Positions 16,594-26,713 of a stretch of DNA of 64,000 nucleotides are shown piece by piece. Position 1 is the stretch's first letter. Each line of letters begins with the position of its first letter. A model generated the notes under the pieces. It was given only the letters and a program-made list of their open reading frames with translations. It did not search any database and had not been told where the DNA came from. Both the position numbers and the translations under genes were made by a program. Source of the DNA: Lactobacillus sp. ESL0791 (lineage in GTDB: Bacteria > Bacillota > Bacilli > Lactobacillales > Lactobacillaceae); the NCBI RefSeq assembly GCF_029433255.1, contig NZ_JAQTHU010000001.1, positions 744,001-808,000 on the forward strand, written 5' to 3'.

Positions 16594-17409
16594 ATGCCAC
16601 TTATTACCAAGGTCAGTGCCCAAAAGCGGGCTGACCGCTACAATATTTTTTTAGACGGGAAGTATGCCTTTTCAGCGAGTCAGCAAACCGTTGCGGAATT
16701 CATTCTGCTTCAGGGCCAAGAATTGACTAATGAAAAAATTACGGAAATTAAGCAGTTTGATGCCGATGCCAAAGCTACCAATCTCGCGTCACGTTTTCTG
16801 AGCTATGAACCGCGGACAATTTTTGAAATTTTACAATATCTAAAAAAGCACGGAATTTCTGATGAATCGGCTGATTCTGCCGTCGATCAATTGACCAATC
16901 TGGGCTATTTGGATGACCAAAAGTATGTCAAGCTGGTTCTGCAAAATAATTTGCGCATCGGCAGTGATGGGCCCCGTGCTGTTTTGCAAAAGTTGTCTGC
17001 TAAGGGGGTTGCTCCTGAAACTAGTCAGCTTGAACTGAAAAATGTTGCTGATGAAGCTTGGCTTCCCGTGGGTCAGCGTGTCCTTAAGTCGATGAAGAGT
17101 AAAATTGGCAAGATGTCTGAGCGTGAGCTGAAGCAGAAAATGCGCGCTAAGCTGCTTACGCATGGTTTTGATAGTGGTTTTAGTGAGTTGATTCTTGACG
17201 AAATAGATTTGACAGCCGATGATGATGACCAGCTCGATGCCCTGAAAAAGCAGGGAATCAAGGCTTACAAAAAATTTCGCCGCTTCACTGGCAGTGAGCG
17301 TGAGCGCAAAATACGCAATTACTTGTTTACACATGGTTTTTCTTCCACAGAAATAAATTCTTTCCTGGCTGGCGAAGTTATTTCTGAAGAAGAATTAGAT
17401 GAATATTAG
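16594..17409 (+). CDS. recX: Regulatory protein RecX
   Basis: A 271-residue all-helical protein of the RecX family, which binds RecA filaments and limits or modulates their activity. The long Firmicutes form with three-helix repeats is evident: FEILQYLKKHGIS, QLTNLGYLDDQKYV and the C-terminal RKIRNYLFTHGFSS. A GTGAGG ribosome binding site precedes ATG 16594. Its target RecA is encoded 28 kb away at 45958. It is divergent from the rRNA methyltransferase and 9 bases ahead of an unknown gene, probably co-transcribed. Confidence 0.92.
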   Translation: MPLITKVSAQKRADRYNIFLDGKYAFSASQQTVAEFILLQGQELTNEKITEIKQFDADAKATNLASRFLSYEPRTIFEILQYLKKHGISDESADSAVDQLTNLGYLDDQKYVKLVLQNNLRIGSDGPRAVLQKLSAKGVAPETSQLELKNVADEAWLPVGQRVLKSMKSKIGKMSERELKQKMRAKLLTHGFDSGFSELILDEIDLTADDDDQLDALKKQGIKAYKKFRRFTGSERERKIRNYLFTHGFSSTEINSFLAGEVISEEELDEY

Positions 17410-17418
17410 GAGATTAAG

Positions 17419-17895
17419 ATGGAAAAGGAACAAGAAAGCCTTACTTTTATCGGCCGACCGTTTACCGATAGCTTGATGAATGAGCAGCGGTCATTTGCCG
17501 CCAGCAACGCAGAAATGGAAAATGATCAGAACTGGCAGAATTTTCTTAAGGAAAATAATTTGGCGGACTGTCGTTCAAGTTTAGTAGTTTTTGGCCCCGA
17601 TAATTTTATGTACTGGTACGGAGTTGTGGCTGAAATGCAAGTTGTACCGGCAGGTTTGATGAAGTATCAGCTGCCACAAGCACGTGTAGCCCAGGAGGAG
17701 CTGTCTAATCAGAGCCTAACTTATTTTAATGAACCCTTAAATTTGGTTTTGCCACCTTTTTTGCAAAAAGTTGCGGCTACTGGGACGAAGGTCTACGAAA
17801 ATATTGGCGATAGTAACACGCCTTATGTTTTGCAGACACTAAATTTGGCAACAAAAAAACTGACGCAAACTTTATATTTGGCGGTCAGTCATTAA
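17419..17895 (+). CDS. Protein of unknown function next to recX
   Basis: A 158-residue soluble acidic protein with a good ribosome binding site (AGGAG at 17409) and tight spacing to recX, so the gene is real. I do not recognise a family. It has no signal peptide, membrane segment, metal motif or HTH. The middle (FGPDNFMYWYGVV) and end are hydrophobic strands suggesting an alpha/beta fold. Co-transcription with recX might suggest a DNA-related or housekeeping role, but that is only context. Confidence 0.75.
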   Translation: MEKEQESLTFIGRPFTDSLMNEQRSFAASNAEMENDQNWQNFLKENNLADCRSSLVVFGPDNFMYWYGVVAEMQVVPAGLMKYQLPQARVAQEELSNQSLTYFNEPLNLVLPPFLQKVAATGTKVYENIGDSNTPYVLQTLNLATKKLTQTLYLAVSH

Positions 17896-17901
17896 AGATA
17901 A

Positions 17902-18363
17902 TCAGTGTTGCTGGGGATCAATTGACAAGTTGTCATATTCCACATAAGCGCCAAGGCAGGTGGAAATTAACATTACGAGGATAACAATTCCGACGGATTT
18001 GCCAACAATTTGGTCCAATGTAAGAAAATTACGCACGACGAACGTGGCGATAAAGCACAGGATAAAATCTAGCACGATGTTGGCCCCAAGTAGGAAATAA
18101 CGCCTGCGGATGCTGAAGAAGCGCAGAAGCTGCTTCAAGAAACCATCGTCAATTTCTGTTGCCAGCAAATCTACCGGTCGCTGAATGGTTGCCTTGACGG
18201 CAAACATGATGAGCGCACCAACGATTGCCCCAATCGTCGTCCGAAAAAGATCAGCGGAATGCAGCACTAATGCGTTGTAGCAAATTCCGATAATCGTTAA
18301 GCTGCAAATGTAAGGAATTAATAATAAAAAAGTGAATACCAGGAGAACATGACTCTTTTTCAT
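17902..18363 (-). CDS. Four-segment membrane protein of unknown function
   Basis: A 153-residue protein (from ATG 18363) with hydrophobic segments near residues 7-30, 45-62, 92-115 and 122-142 and a basic cytoplasmic loop. The start at 18363 is preferred over an in-frame ATG at 18378 because GAGGT within that upstream ATGAGG serves as the ribosome binding site. It shares a divergent promoter region with the CBS-domain protein. No conserved catalytic residues are visible. Confidence 0.72.
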   Translation of the reverse strand: MKKSHVLLVFTFLLLIPYICSLTIIGICYNALVLHSADLFRTTIGAIVGALIMFAVKATIQRPVDLLATEIDDGFLKQLLRFFSIRRRYFLLGANIVLDFILCFIATFVVRNFLTLDQIVGKSVGIVILVMLISTCLGAYVEYDNLSIDPQQH

Positions 18364-18417
18364 GGCGATCAACCTCATTTCTTACCAGCTATTTTAACAT
18401 AAGCGGGCCGTCCATGA

Positions 18418-18423
18418 TATAAT
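18418..18423 (+). promoter_or_regulatory. Extended -10 of the CNNM-prfC transcript
   Basis: TGATATAAT (TATAAT at 18418-18423 with an upstream TG) lies 44 bases before the CNNM-like start. A weak -35 (TTAACA) is 18 bases upstream. Confidence 0.5.
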
Positions 18424-18466
18424 GTTATTATTTATAATATGCTTTTAAGAAAGAGAGAATGACATT

Positions 18467-19333
18467 ATGAGCAGTGACCCTGCGGCGACCACCTTACTTG
18501 ATAAACTAAAGAGTAAGTTTTCTGGTAAAACTGAGGAAGAAACAAAAGAGCATTTGGAGCAGGAGATTAAGGACCTGCACCAAGAAAAAGAAATTAGTGA
18601 AACCGAATTTTCCATGTTAGAGGGAGTCCTGAACTTCCACGGCCGGATGGCCCACGAAGTGATGGTTCCCCGGACCGATGCCTTTATGGTTGACGCTAAT
18701 GTTAGTTTTCAGGATAATTTGGATGAAATTCTGCGTGAACCTTATTCACGAATTCCGGTTTATCAAGGTGATAAGGATAAAATTATCGGGGTCATTCATA
18801 TTAGGACAGTTTTACGCAAGGCGCGTGAAATCGGCTTTGATAAACTTGACTACAGCGATGTGATGAACGAGCCGCTGTTTGCTCCCGAAACAACTGACTT
18901 GTCGGACTTGCTGGTTGAGATGCAGCGTACCCAGCAGCAGATTGCGATTTTGATGGATGAATACGGCGGTGTTGTGGGAATTGCTAGTATTGAAGATTTA
19001 CTCGAAGAAATTGTGGGCGATATCGACGATGAGGTAGACAAGGCCGAAGTTTTGGTTAATCAAATTGACGACAATAAGTATGTCATCTATGGCAAAATGT
19101 CCCTTGATGATTTTAATGAGCAATTTGGCACTGATTTAAAAATGGAAAACGTTGATACGGTAGCGGGCTATGTGATCACTAAGCTGGGAATTATTCCCGC
19201 TAAGGGCGAAAAATTGTCGGTCAAACTGGATAACGGAATGACTTTGACAACCAGGAGGATGATTCGCTCACGCCTTTTGACCGTTTTATTGACGATTCCC
19301 AAAGAGGTAGTTAAGGAAGAACAAGATAGTTAA
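18467..19333 (+). CDS. CBS-pair/CorC_HlyC protein without membrane domain
   Basis: A 288-residue protein with an acidic helical start, a Bateman module of two CBS domains (about residues 65-190, with [18 protein letters not shown] and [23 protein letters not shown]) and a C-terminal CorC_HlyC domain (about 205-280). Many relatives (CNNM/CorC/YhdP) carry an N-terminal DUF21 membrane domain linked to magnesium or cobalt export. That domain is absent here, as in the short CorC/TlyC type, so this is a cytoplasmic adenine-nucleotide-sensing protein. Old 'hemolysin' labels are not supported. It overlaps prfC by one base. Confidence 0.88.
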   Translation: MSSDPAATTLLDKLKSKFSGKTEEETKEHLEQEIKDLHQEKEISETEFSMLEGVLNFHGRMAHEVMVPRTDAFMVDANVSFQDNLDEILREPYSRIPVYQGDKDKIIGVIHIRTVLRKAREIGFDKLDYSDVMNEPLFAPETTDLSDLLVEMQRTQQQIAILMDEYGGVVGIASIEDLLEEIVGDIDDEVDKAEVLVNQIDDNKYVIYGKMSLDDFNEQFGTDLKMENVDTVAGYVITKLGIIPAKGEKLSVKLDNGMTLTTRRMIRSRLLTVLLTIPKEVVKEEQDS

Positions 19334-20904
19334 TGAGTAAAGAACTTTTGGATAAGGTAAACAAGCGGCGGACATTTGCAATTATTTCGCACCCGGATGC
19401 GGGTAAAACGACAATTACTGAGCAGCTGCTTCTTTTTGGTGGCGTCATCCGCAGTGCCGGAACAGTAAAGGCCAGGAAAACAGGTCATTACGCTACTAGT
19501 GACTGGATGGAGATTGAGAAGCAAAGAGGAATTTCTGTCACCAGTTCGGTTATGCAGTTTGAGTATCAAGGTAAACGGATCAATATTTTGGATACGCCGG
19601 GGCACCAGGATTTTTCTGAAGACACTTACCGGACACTGATGGCAGTTGATTCAGCCGTGATGGTGATTGACACGGCTAAGGGAATTGAACCCCAAACTAA
19701 GAAATTGTTTAAAGTTGTTAAGCAGCGGGGTATTCCCATTTTTACTTTTATGAATAAACTTGACCGTGACGGTCGGCCGCCGCTGGATTTGATTGCCGAG
19801 CTTGAAGACCTGCTTGGAATTGAAGGGATAGCAATGAATTGGCCGATCGGATCAGGTCAGACGCTTAAAGGTTTATACGATATTGCCAACAATCAGGTGG
19901 AATTTTATCATCAGGACGGGCAGGACCGATTTGTTGCACTTGATGAAAACGGTCAGCTCCCGGACTCTGAGCCGCTGAGCAGCGATCCCCAATTTGGAGA
20001 AACGCTGGATGAAATTACGCTGATTAAAGAGGCGGGCAACAAGTTTGATTTGGCTAAAATTGCTAAGGGGGAGCAGACACCTGTATTTTTTGGTTCGGCT
20101 TTGACCAATTTTGGCGTTGAGACCTTTTTGAAAAGTTTTGTTAATTTAGCTCCAGCACCTGAGAGTCATCAGGTCAATGGAAATGAAACGCTTGAACCGG
20201 ACGATTCGGAATTTTCGGGCTTTGTTTTTAAAATTCAGGCCAACATGAATCCGCACCACCGTGACCGCATTGCCTTTGTGCGCATTGGCAGCGGTGAGTT
20301 TAAAAAGGGCTTGGATGTTACCTTGGCAAGAACCGATAAACCGATTCGTTTAAACGGCGCAACTGAATTTATGTCCAGTGAGCGGGTGCAGGTTTCGGAT
20401 GCCGTTGCTGGTGACATCGTCGGCTTATACGATACAGGTAATTTTCAGATCGGCGACAGCATTTATGCCGGAAAGGGAAAAATCGTGTACCCCAGTTTGC
20501 CGGAATTTACGCCGGAATTATTTGTCCGCGTGACCGCCAAAAATGTGATGAAGCAGAAGTCCTTTCACAAGGGAATGGAACAGCTGGTTCAAGAAGGTGC
20601 CATTCAGCTCTACCGCAATTATCAAACCGATGAGTATATTCTGGGTGCGGTGGGGCAGCTGCAGTTTGAAGTCTTTAAGTTTCGTATGAAAAACGAGTAT
20701 AATTCAGACGTTGAGATGACCAGCATTGGTCACCGGGTTGCTCGCTGGATTAAGCCAGACCAACTTGATCCGGCAATGGCCAACAGCCGCAATTTATTGG
20801 TTAAAGACCGTTATGATCAGCCATTATTTTTGTTTGAGAATCAGTTTGCGGAACGTTTCTTCAAGGATAAGTACCCGGACGTGGAATTGACAGAAAAGTT
20901 ATAG
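19333..20904 (+). CDS. prfC: Peptide chain release factor 3
   Basis: Translational GTPase that removes RF1/RF2 from the ribosome after termination. The 523-residue length is exact for the family. G-motifs are SHPDAGKTT (G1), DTPGHQDF (G3) and NKLDRDG (G4). The RF3-specific [20 protein letters not shown] switch region lies near residues 50-70. The start overlaps the upstream CBS gene stop (TAATG). A bidirectional terminator follows. Confidence 0.96.
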   Translation: MSKELLDKVNKRRTFAIISHPDAGKTTITEQLLLFGGVIRSAGTVKARKTGHYATSDWMEIEKQRGISVTSSVMQFEYQGKRINILDTPGHQDFSEDTYRTLMAVDSAVMVIDTAKGIEPQTKKLFKVVKQRGIPIFTFMNKLDRDGRPPLDLIAELEDLLGIEGIAMNWPIGSGQTLKGLYDIANNQVEFYHQDGQDRFVALDENGQLPDSEPLSSDPQFGETLDEITLIKEAGNKFDLAKIAKGEQTPVFFGSALTNFGVETFLKSFVNLAPAPESHQVNGNETLEPDDSEFSGFVFKIQANMNPHHRDRIAFVRIGSGEFKKGLDVTLARTDKPIRLNGATEFMSSERVQVSDAVAGDIVGLYDTGNFQIGDSIYAGKGKIVYPSLPEFTPELFVRVTAKNVMKQKSFHKGMEQLVQEGAIQLYRNYQTDEYILGAVGQLQFEVFKFRMKNEYNSDVEMTSIGHRVARWIKPDQLDPAMANSRNLLVKDRYDQPLFLFENQFAERFFKDKYPDVELTEKL

Positions 20905-20910
20905 TAAATA

Positions 20911-20946
20911 AAAAAGTGATGAATTTTATCTCATCACTTTTTTTGT
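20911..20946. terminator. Bidirectional terminator after prfC
   Basis: AAAAAGTGATGA (20911-20922) pairs perfectly with TCATCACTTTTT (20931-20942), flanked by A and T runs, between the convergent prfC and DUF1827 genes. Confidence 0.85.
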
Positions 20947-21236
20947 TATTTATTGACATGAATTTCAAGGACATGTTGGTTCTTATCAATTGTTATTTGA
21001 TAAGAAGGATCATTTTCTTTAACAAGCCGCTTGATCACAAACTCAAATTCTTCCCTGCGGACACGCCGGCTGTGGTTTTCAAGAACAATGCCGATCGCGT
21101 TGTTGCTTTCGGTGTAAATTACCGAAGTGTTGCCAAGAGAATAAACCTTGACGTAGTTAACATCGGTTGAATTAAGTTGACTATGAACTAAGCTTGCATA
21201 ACTATTGGTTACATCTATTAAGTGCATGGATTTCAC
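20946..21236 (-). CDS. DUF1827 family protein
   Basis: A 96-residue cytoplasmic protein with the beta-rich N-terminus (MHLIDVTNSYASLVHSQL) of the DUF1827 family, which is restricted to lactobacilli, streptococci and enterococci and often lies beside clpE. No catalytic motif is known. The GTG start at 21236 has AGGGAG 12 bases upstream; the next in-frame ATG at 21227 is farther away. Function is unknown, although its place beside clpE suggests a stress or protein-quality context. Confidence 0.82.
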   Translation of the reverse strand: MKSMHLIDVTNSYASLVHSQLNSTDVNYVKVYSLGNTSVIYTESNNAIGIVLENHSRRVRREEFEFVIKRLVKENDPSYQITIDKNQHVLEIHVNK

Positions 21237-21281
21237 CCGTTTCTGTTGCTCCCTTTTTTATTAATTATAGCTTATTTTACA

Positions 21282-21316
21282 AAAAAAAACATGCTTGCTG
21301 GCTAAGCATGTTTTTA
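21282..21316 (-). terminator. Terminator of clpE
   Basis: The inverted repeat ACATGCTT / AAGCATGT (21289-21296 with 21304-21311) reads into a long T-run on the minus strand, just past the clpE stop. Confidence 0.8.
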
Positions 21317-21340
21317 TGTAATTCTGAAGTAAGCAAGTAA

Positions 21341-23536
21341 TTATTTGGCAGCATAATTTTCTTCGCTGACTACGTTTGCCGGTTCAGTAATCACAATTTC
21401 ATTGTTTTTAACATCTGCGACTAATTCTTTTGCTTGCGGATGATCAAGCTTGTAATCGGCAACCTTGTCTTCGATTTCTTCCTGGATGGTCCGACGCAGC
21501 GGCCGTGCTCCCATGCTTGGGTTGAAGCCGTCGTCAACCAATTTCTTTTTGGCATCCTCAGTGACTGTAATTTGCAAGCCCTGATTTTTCACCATGCTGT
21601 TGGTATTGGTCAGCATCAAGTTAACAATCTTGATTAGGTCTTCCTTAGATAATTCGTTAAAGGCAATGACATCGTCCAGCCTGTTTAGAAATTCGGGCTT
21701 GAAGAACTGGGTCATTGAATTTCTGGCAGAATCGGGAGCATCCGCATCATTTTCAGCTGCAAAGCCGACACTGGTCTTTTTAATACCCTGGCCTGCGTTT
21801 GAGGTCATGATAATAATCGTGTCTTTAAAGGAAACTGTACGCCCTTGTGAATCAGTCAGGCGACCGTCGTCTAGGATTTGCAAGAAAAGATTCATGACTG
21901 CCGGGTCGGCTTTTTCGATTTCATCCAGTAAAATTAAACTATATGGGTTATGCCGCACGCGTTCGGTCAACTGGCCGGCTTCCTCATAGCCGACATATCC
22001 GGGAGCAGAACCGATTAACTTGGAAACAGAATATGATTCCATGTATTCAGACATATCAAAGCGAATCATCGCGTTTTCGGAACCAAACATCTGCTTAGCT
22101 AATTGTTTAGCCAGCTCCGTTTTACCGACGCCGGTAGGACCGACAAAGAGGAAGGAGCCGATTGGCCGACCCGACTTGTTGAAACCGATCCGGTTGCGGC
22201 GAATTGCTCGGGCGACCTGATCAACCGCCTTGTCCTGGCCGATGACATGCTTCTTTAAAGTTGCCGCCAAGTTCTGCAGCTGGTTTTCTTCCTGCGCCTG
22301 GATGTCGCCAACTGGGATCCCCGTCTTTTCCTCAACTATTTTATCCATGATCTTACTGGTAATCACTGGTGACTTATCCGGGTCAACCTTTTGGTCTTTT
22401 ACCTTGTTGTACTTTTCAATTTGGTCACGGTAGTATGCGGCTTTTTCGTAGTCCTCATTTTTCAGTGAGTCTTGCTTTAGCTGCTGGGCAGCGTTGATAC
22501 GTTCCTGCAGTTTATCCTTGTCAATATATGGAATCGTTAGGTTCATCCGAGAGCCAGCCTCATCAAGCAAATCAATCGCCTTATCCGGCAAGAAACGGTC
22601 TTGGATGTAACGGGCCGATAATTCGGCAGCCGCCTTAATGGCATCGTCCGTGTAATGAACGTGATGGTAGTCCTCATAGCGTTTCTGAATTCCCTTGAGA
22701 ATTTGAATGGTTTCGCTGATTGATGGTTCCTTAACCTCCACCGGTTGGAAGCGCCGCGCCAAAGCCGAATCCTTCTCAATTTCACGATATTCCTTAATCG
22801 TCGTGGCACCCACTAGTTGCAGATCACCGCGGGCTAAAGCCGGTTTGATAATATTGCCGGCATCCATGCCGCCTTCAGCGTTCCCCGCACCAACAATTTC
22901 GTGAATCTCATCAATAAAAAGAATGATATCATTTCTATTCTGCAGTTCTTTGATCAGCTGTTCCATCCGCTGCTCAAATTGCCCGCGGATACCGGTTCCC
23001 TGAACTAGGGAAACAACGTTTAAAGAAATTATTTTCTTGTCCTGCAATTTAGCTGGCACCGAACCGTCGACAATTTGCTGAGCCAAGCCTTCAACCACGG
23101 CGGTCTTGCCGACTCCAGCCTCACCGATTAAAACCGGATTATTTTTGGTTCTGCGGTTCAGGATTTCTATCACCCGGGCAATTTCCTTGTCGCGTCCGAT
23201 TACCGGATCAATTTTGCCTTTTTTGGCAAGTGCGGTTAGGTCTGTTCCGTATTGATCGAGCAGTGAACGGCCATTGCCGCCGTTTCCTCCCATCTGCATC
23301 TGGGGTCCTTGTCCCTGACGCATATTATTGGCATTATTACTGTTTAGTGAATTAAAGATGTCATTAAAATCACCAAAGAAGCCGTTGTTATCATTATTAT
23401 TCATATTTTTATTTCCTTGTTGTGCCTGCAATTCTTGGTAGCATTGCTGACACAAGTTAATTTCTCGCCCTTGACCGTTCACATTCGCAAACAGGTGAAT
23501 GGAAGCGGGCCGTTTGTGACAATTTTGACAGAGCAA
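21341..23536 (-). CDS. clpE: ATP-dependent Clp unfoldase ClpE
   Basis: HSP100 unfoldase that feeds ClpP and disaggregates stress-damaged proteins. The 731-residue protein has the ClpE hallmark N-terminal zinc finger (Cys3, Cys6, Cys29, Cys32), an Asn/Gln/Gly-rich linker (about residues 40-90), AAA domain 1 with GEAGVGKTA, a UVR-like middle region with coiled-coil potential near residues 345-375 and AAA domain 2 with GPTGVGKTE. The start is TTG 23536 behind the SD-like AAAGGCGG. Its promoter overlaps a CIRCE operator (23581-23607), implying HrcA control. The ClpP and HrcA genes are not in the window. Confidence 0.95.
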   Translation of the reverse strand: MLCQNCHKRPASIHLFANVNGQGREINLCQQCYQELQAQQGNKNMNNNDNNGFFGDFNDIFNSLNSNNANNMRQGQGPQMQMGGNGGNGRSLLDQYGTDLTALAKKGKIDPVIGRDKEIARVIEILNRRTKNNPVLIGEAGVGKTAVVEGLAQQIVDGSVPAKLQDKKIISLNVVSLVQGTGIRGQFEQRMEQLIKELQNRNDIILFIDEIHEIVGAGNAEGGMDAGNIIKPALARGDLQLVGATTIKEYREIEKDSALARRFQPVEVKEPSISETIQILKGIQKRYEDYHHVHYTDDAIKAAAELSARYIQDRFLPDKAIDLLDEAGSRMNLTIPYIDKDKLQERINAAQQLKQDSLKNEDYEKAAYYRDQIEKYNKVKDQKVDPDKSPVITSKIMDKIVEEKTGIPVGDIQAQEENQLQNLAATLKKHVIGQDKAVDQVARAIRRNRIGFNKSGRPIGSFLFVGPTGVGKTELAKQLAKQMFGSENAMIRFDMSEYMESYSVSKLIGSAPGYVGYEEAGQLTERVRHNPYSLILLDEIEKADPAVMNLFLQILDDGRLTDSQGRTVSFKDTIIIMTSNAGQGIKKTSVGFAAENDADAPDSARNSMTQFFKPEFLNRLDDVIAFNELSKEDLIKIVNLMLTNTNSMVKNQGLQITVTEDAKKKLVDDGFNPSMGARPLRRTIQEEIEDKVADYKLDHPQAKELVADVKNNEIVITEPANVVSEENYAAK

Positions 23537-23571
23537 TTATATTACCGCCTTTCACTTTGCAATTTTATTAA

Positions 23572-23600
23572 ATTATATAATTAGCACTCTCAATAATCAA
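23572..23600 (-). promoter_or_regulatory. clpE promoter
   Basis: On the minus strand, TTGATT (23595-23600) and TATAAT (23572-23577) are separated by 17 bases. The CIRCE element covers the -35 and the spacer, so a bound repressor would block polymerase. Confidence 0.7.
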
Positions 23601-23607
23601 GTGCTAA
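23581..23607. promoter_or_regulatory. CIRCE operator (HrcA binding site)
   Basis: TTAGCACTC (23581-23589), exactly 9 spacer bases, then AAGTGCTAA (23599-23607). The CIRCE consensus is TTAGCACTC-N9-GAGTGCTAA, so 17 of 18 arm bases match and the spacing is exact. It overlaps the clpE promoter. Confidence 0.9.
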
Positions 23608-23710
23608 GTCTTAAGTATTATTTTTTTCACAAGCATGCTAAGTATGGTAAAATTGTTTTGTCTGTAAGTGAAATAATAGCCGTAAGATAGGGAAATGTGG
23701 GGCGTTTAAA

Positions 23711-23893
23711 GTGGATTATCAAAAAATTCTAGACGAGCTGGCAAACGGTAAGCTAGAGAAGTATGAAGTTGATCCACAGACCGCATTTGACTTTCAAACG
23801 GCATTACGCGCCTATGGCAAACGGCAAAACATAACCGGCCGGGCCTTGCGTGGCGGTAAAATCATTTATACGCGCGCCGAAGCTAGTGATTAA
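23711..23893 (+). CDS. Small unknown protein upstream of ptsH
   Basis: A 60-residue protein starting at GTG 23711 (MDYQKILDELAN). An amphipathic N-terminal half is followed by a basic C-terminus (ITGRALRGGKIIYTR). I do not recognise a named family. The composition, lack of low complexity and position between clpE and ptsH suggest a genuine small gene, but its ribosome binding site is weak (GGGGCG). Function is unknown. Confidence 0.6.
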   Translation: MDYQKILDELANGKLEKYEVDPQTAFDFQTALRAYGKRQNITGRALRGGKIIYTRAEASD

Positions 23894-23897
23894 ATGA

Positions 23898-23911
23898 TGT
23901 AAACTGTTACA
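23898..23911 (+). promoter_or_regulatory. cre-like site before ptsH
   Basis: TGTAAACTGTTACA matches 12 of 14 positions of the catabolite-responsive element consensus TGWAARCGYTWNCW; the central CG is the part that differs. It lies about 95 bases before ptsH. CcpA binding is plausible but unproven. Confidence 0.35.
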
Positions 23912-24005
23912 ATTTTATTGTCTTAATCACAAAAAAATGATAGGCTAATATTTGTATGGGTATTTTATACCGATTTATTTTTTTCGATTTAAAGGAGATA
24001 TTATA

Positions 24006-24272
24006 ATGGAAAAACGTAATTTTCATGTTATTGCAGAAACAGGGATTCATGCACGTCCAGCCACACTGTTAGTTCAGGCTGCTTCAAAATTTGGTTCAGA
24101 TATCAATTTGGAATACAACGGCAAGTCAGTTAACTTGAAATCAATTATGGGCGTGATGTCACTCGGCGTTGGTCAAAATGCCGACGTTACAATTACTGCT
24201 GATGGTGATGACGAAAAGGATGCTATTCAGGCAATTTCTGACACAATGGAAAAAGAAGGTTTGGCTGAATAA
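24006..24272 (+). CDS. ptsH: Phosphocarrier protein HPr
   Basis: Central phosphocarrier of the PTS. The start is ATG 24006 behind AAAGGAG, giving the standard 88 residues; an in-frame upstream ATG would add 18 non-homologous residues and lacks a ribosome binding site. His15 in TGIHARPA accepts phosphate from enzyme I. Ser46 in NLKSIMGV is the site phosphorylated by HprK, which is encoded in this window at 60409. The stop overlaps the ptsI start (TAATG), so the two are coupled. Confidence 0.97.
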   Translation: MEKRNFHVIAETGIHARPATLLVQAASKFGSDINLEYNGKSVNLKSIMGVMSLGVGQNADVTITADGDDEKDAIQAISDTMEKEGLAE

Positions 24273-26005
24273 TGACAAAGACTTTAAAGGGAATTGCTGC
24301 TAGTGACGGGATCGCCGTTGCTCCAGCTTATCTTTTGGTAGAGCCTGATTTGTCATTTTCCAAGACCACTGTTAGCGATACTGACAGTGAGTTAGCTCGT
24401 TATAAGAAAGCAATTGACGAATCAACTAAAGAAGTTGAAAAAATTCGCGATGCTGCTAAGAAGAGCATTGGGGAAGATGAAGCACAAGTCTTTGAAGCCC
24501 ACTTGATGATTTTGAATGACCCGGAATTCACTGGTGCTATTGAAACCGAAATTAAAGACCAAAAGATTAACAGCGAAGCTGCACTTGATGAAACGGCACA
24601 GAAATTTATTAAAATTTTTGAAGGAATGACAGATAATGCATATATGCAGCAGCGTGCTGCTGATGTGCGTGATGTTTCGAAGCGGGTAATGGCCCACCTT
24701 CTTAACAAGGAACTGCCTAATCCAGCAGCAATCGATCATGAAGTGATCGTTGTTGCGCATGATTTGACCCCAAGTGATACTGCCCAACTTAATAAAAAAT
24801 TTGTTAAGGGTTTTGTCACAGATGTTGGCGGTCGAACAGCACATTCAGCCATTATGGCACGTTCACTTGAGCTTCCAGCCGTTGTTGGTACTGAATCAAT
24901 TACTAAGGATATTCAAAGCGGGCAAACACTGGTTGTTGACGGCCTGAACGGGGATGCAGTTGTTGATCCAAGTGCTGAACAAGTTTCTGATTATCAACAA
25001 AAGAGTAAGGCTTTCTTAGAGCAAAAGGCTGAATGGAAGCGGTTGAAAGATGAGCCATCACTAACAGCTGATGGCAAGCAATTCACGATTGCGGCTAACA
25101 TTGGTACACCTGATGATATGCAGGGTGTTCACGATAATGGTGCTGAAGCAGTTGGCCTTTACAGAACTGAATTTTTGTACATGAATTCTTCCGATTTCCC
25201 AACCGAAGATGAACAGTTTGAAGCCTATAAAAAAGTTATTGAAGGCATGGATGGCAAGCAAGTCATCATCAGAACCATGGATATTGGTGGTGATAAGCAC
25301 CTTGACTACTGGGATCTGCCAGAAGAAATGAACCCGTTTTTGGGTGTGCGGGCTATTCGGCTTTCACTAAAGAACGAGGATATTTTCCGGACACAACTTC
25401 GTGCTTTGCTTCGTGCTTCAGCTTACGGCAAGTTAGGCATTATGTTCCCAATGATTGGTACTTTGAATGAATTGCGCAAAGCTAAAGCAATTTTGAATGA
25501 AGAAAAAGAGCAATTGGTAGCTAAAGGTGTGAAGGTTGGTTCTGATCTTCAAGTCGGAATGATGATTGAGGTTCCTGCTGCAGCTGTTTTGGCCGACCAA
25601 TTTGCTAAGGAAGTTGACTTCTTCTCAATTGGTACCAACGATCTAATTCAATACACAATGGCAGCTGACCGGGGCAATGATAATGTTTCTTATCTCTACC
25701 AGCCGGCTAACCCATCGATCTTGCGTTTGATCAAGCACACAATCGATGCTGCACATGAAAATGGTATCTGGTGCGGAATGTGTGGTGAAGCCGCTGGCGA
25801 CAGCACAATGTTCCCAATTCTGCTTTCAATGGGACTTGACGAGTACTCAATGAGTGCAACTTCAATTTTGCGGATTAGAAGCTTAATGAAGAAGATCAGT
25901 AGAGACGACATTAAAGAATTGGCTAACAAGGCGTGCTATGTCTCAGAAACAGCTGAGGAAAACGAGAAGTTAGTTAACGATTTAATGGCTAAAATTAATA
26001 AATAG
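24272..26005 (+). CDS. ptsI: PTS enzyme I (PEP-protein phosphotransferase)
   Basis: Transfers phosphate from PEP to HPr His15. The 577-residue length is normal. The N-terminal HPr-binding and phospho-His domain contains His191 in [13 protein letters not shown]. The C-terminal PEP-binding barrel shows [40 protein letters not shown] and the catalytic cysteine region GMCGEAAGD. The sequence uses codons like those of highly expressed genes, fitting an abundant glycolytic-sugar transport component. A terminator follows. Confidence 0.97.
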   Translation: MTKTLKGIAASDGIAVAPAYLLVEPDLSFSKTTVSDTDSELARYKKAIDESTKEVEKIRDAAKKSIGEDEAQVFEAHLMILNDPEFTGAIETEIKDQKINSEAALDETAQKFIKIFEGMTDNAYMQQRAADVRDVSKRVMAHLLNKELPNPAAIDHEVIVVAHDLTPSDTAQLNKKFVKGFVTDVGGRTAHSAIMARSLELPAVVGTESITKDIQSGQTLVVDGLNGDAVVDPSAEQVSDYQQKSKAFLEQKAEWKRLKDEPSLTADGKQFTIAANIGTPDDMQGVHDNGAEAVGLYRTEFLYMNSSDFPTEDEQFEAYKKVIEGMDGKQVIIRTMDIGGDKHLDYWDLPEEMNPFLGVRAIRLSLKNEDIFRTQLRALLRASAYGKLGIMFPMIGTLNELRKAKAILNEEKEQLVAKGVKVGSDLQVGMMIEVPAAAVLADQFAKEVDFFSIGTNDLIQYTMAADRGNDNVSYLYQPANPSILRLIKHTIDAAHENGIWCGMCGEAAGDSTMFPILLSMGLDEYSMSATSILRIRSLMKKISRDDIKELANKACYVSETAEENEKLVNDLMAKINK

Positions 26006-26010
26006 CACAC

Positions 26011-26045
26011 AAATACATACATCTCTTATTGGTGTATGTATTTTT
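26011..26045 (+). terminator. Terminator after ptsI
   Basis: AAATACATACA (26011-26021) pairs with TGTATGTATTT (26033-26043), 11 bp, followed by T-rich sequence. Confidence 0.85.
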
Positions 26046-26130
26046 CTTTAGATAAACTTAGCAAAAAATTCACCGATTATTAATTTTTAGGTTATATTAT
26101 GTAAAGCATAGAATTAATATTAAATATTGC

Positions 26131-26159
26131 TTACAAAAAAGAAGTAATTGTGCTATAAT
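26131..26159 (+). promoter_or_regulatory. spxA promoter
   Basis: TTACAA (26131-26136), a 17-base spacer and an extended -10 TGCTATAAT (TATAAT at 26154-26159) lie 47 bases upstream of the spxA start. Confidence 0.65.
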
Positions 26160-26205
26160 AATGATATGCAGTTAAAGCAGCATTATCCTAAGGAGCGTGA
26201 AATAG

Positions 26206-26604
26206 ATGGTAGAATTGTATGTATCTCCGAGTTGTACCTCATGTCGTAAGGCTAAAGCGTGGTTAAAGAAACATGATATTCCGTTTAACGAAAGAAATAT
26301 CTTTTCTGAACCGCTTACTAAGCAGGAGCTTATTCGTATTTTACGGATGACGGAAAATGGCACAGAAGAGATTATCTCTACACGCTCAAGAGCTTTTCAA
26401 CAGTTAAAGGTGAATCTAGACGACCTGTCAATTGATCAGTTACTTGATTTAGTAGAAAAAAACCCAAGCTTGCTTCGGCGGCCAATTATTATGGACGATC
26501 GTAGGCTTCAAGTGGGATACAATGAAGATGAAATTCGCCGGTTTTTGCCACGTAAAGTACGCAGGTTGGAACTAGAAAAATTGCAAAAGATTGCTAATTT
26601 GTAA
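26206..26604 (+). CDS. spxA: Transcriptional regulator Spx
   Basis: ArsC-fold regulator that binds the RNA polymerase alpha C-terminal domain and redirects transcription during thiol and oxidative stress. The redox switch CxxC is Cys10-Cys13 (SCTSC), and the conserved RRPIIMD segment lies near residue 91. The 132-residue length is standard. Its proteolytic control partners are nearby: MecA (26714), SpxH (28313-28927) and the unfoldase ClpE (21341). A terminator separates it from mecA. Confidence 0.96.
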   Translation: MVELYVSPSCTSCRKAKAWLKKHDIPFNERNIFSEPLTKQELIRILRMTENGTEEIISTRSRAFQQLKVNLDDLSIDQLLDLVEKNPSLLRRPIIMDDRRLQVGYNEDEIRRFLPRKVRRLELEKLQKIANL

Positions 26605-26623
26605 TTTACTTAAATATTTGGAG

Positions 26624-26656
26624 AAAAGTGTTAGTTTTTTTGCTAACACTTTTATT
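26624..26656 (+). terminator. Terminator after spxA
   Basis: AAAAGTGTTAG (26624-26634) pairs with CTAACACTTTT (26643-26653), followed by ATTTT. Confidence 0.85.
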
Positions 26657-26713
26657 TTGTCGCTAAAATACGCTACAATAAGTAAAAGATCTTATTGATG
26701 GAGGTGAAAGTTC

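Noticed and set aside
18467..19333. Hemolysin annotation for the CBS-domain protein
   Set aside because: The sequence shows only CBS and CorC_HlyC domains, with no pore-forming or secretion feature; the old label is historical.
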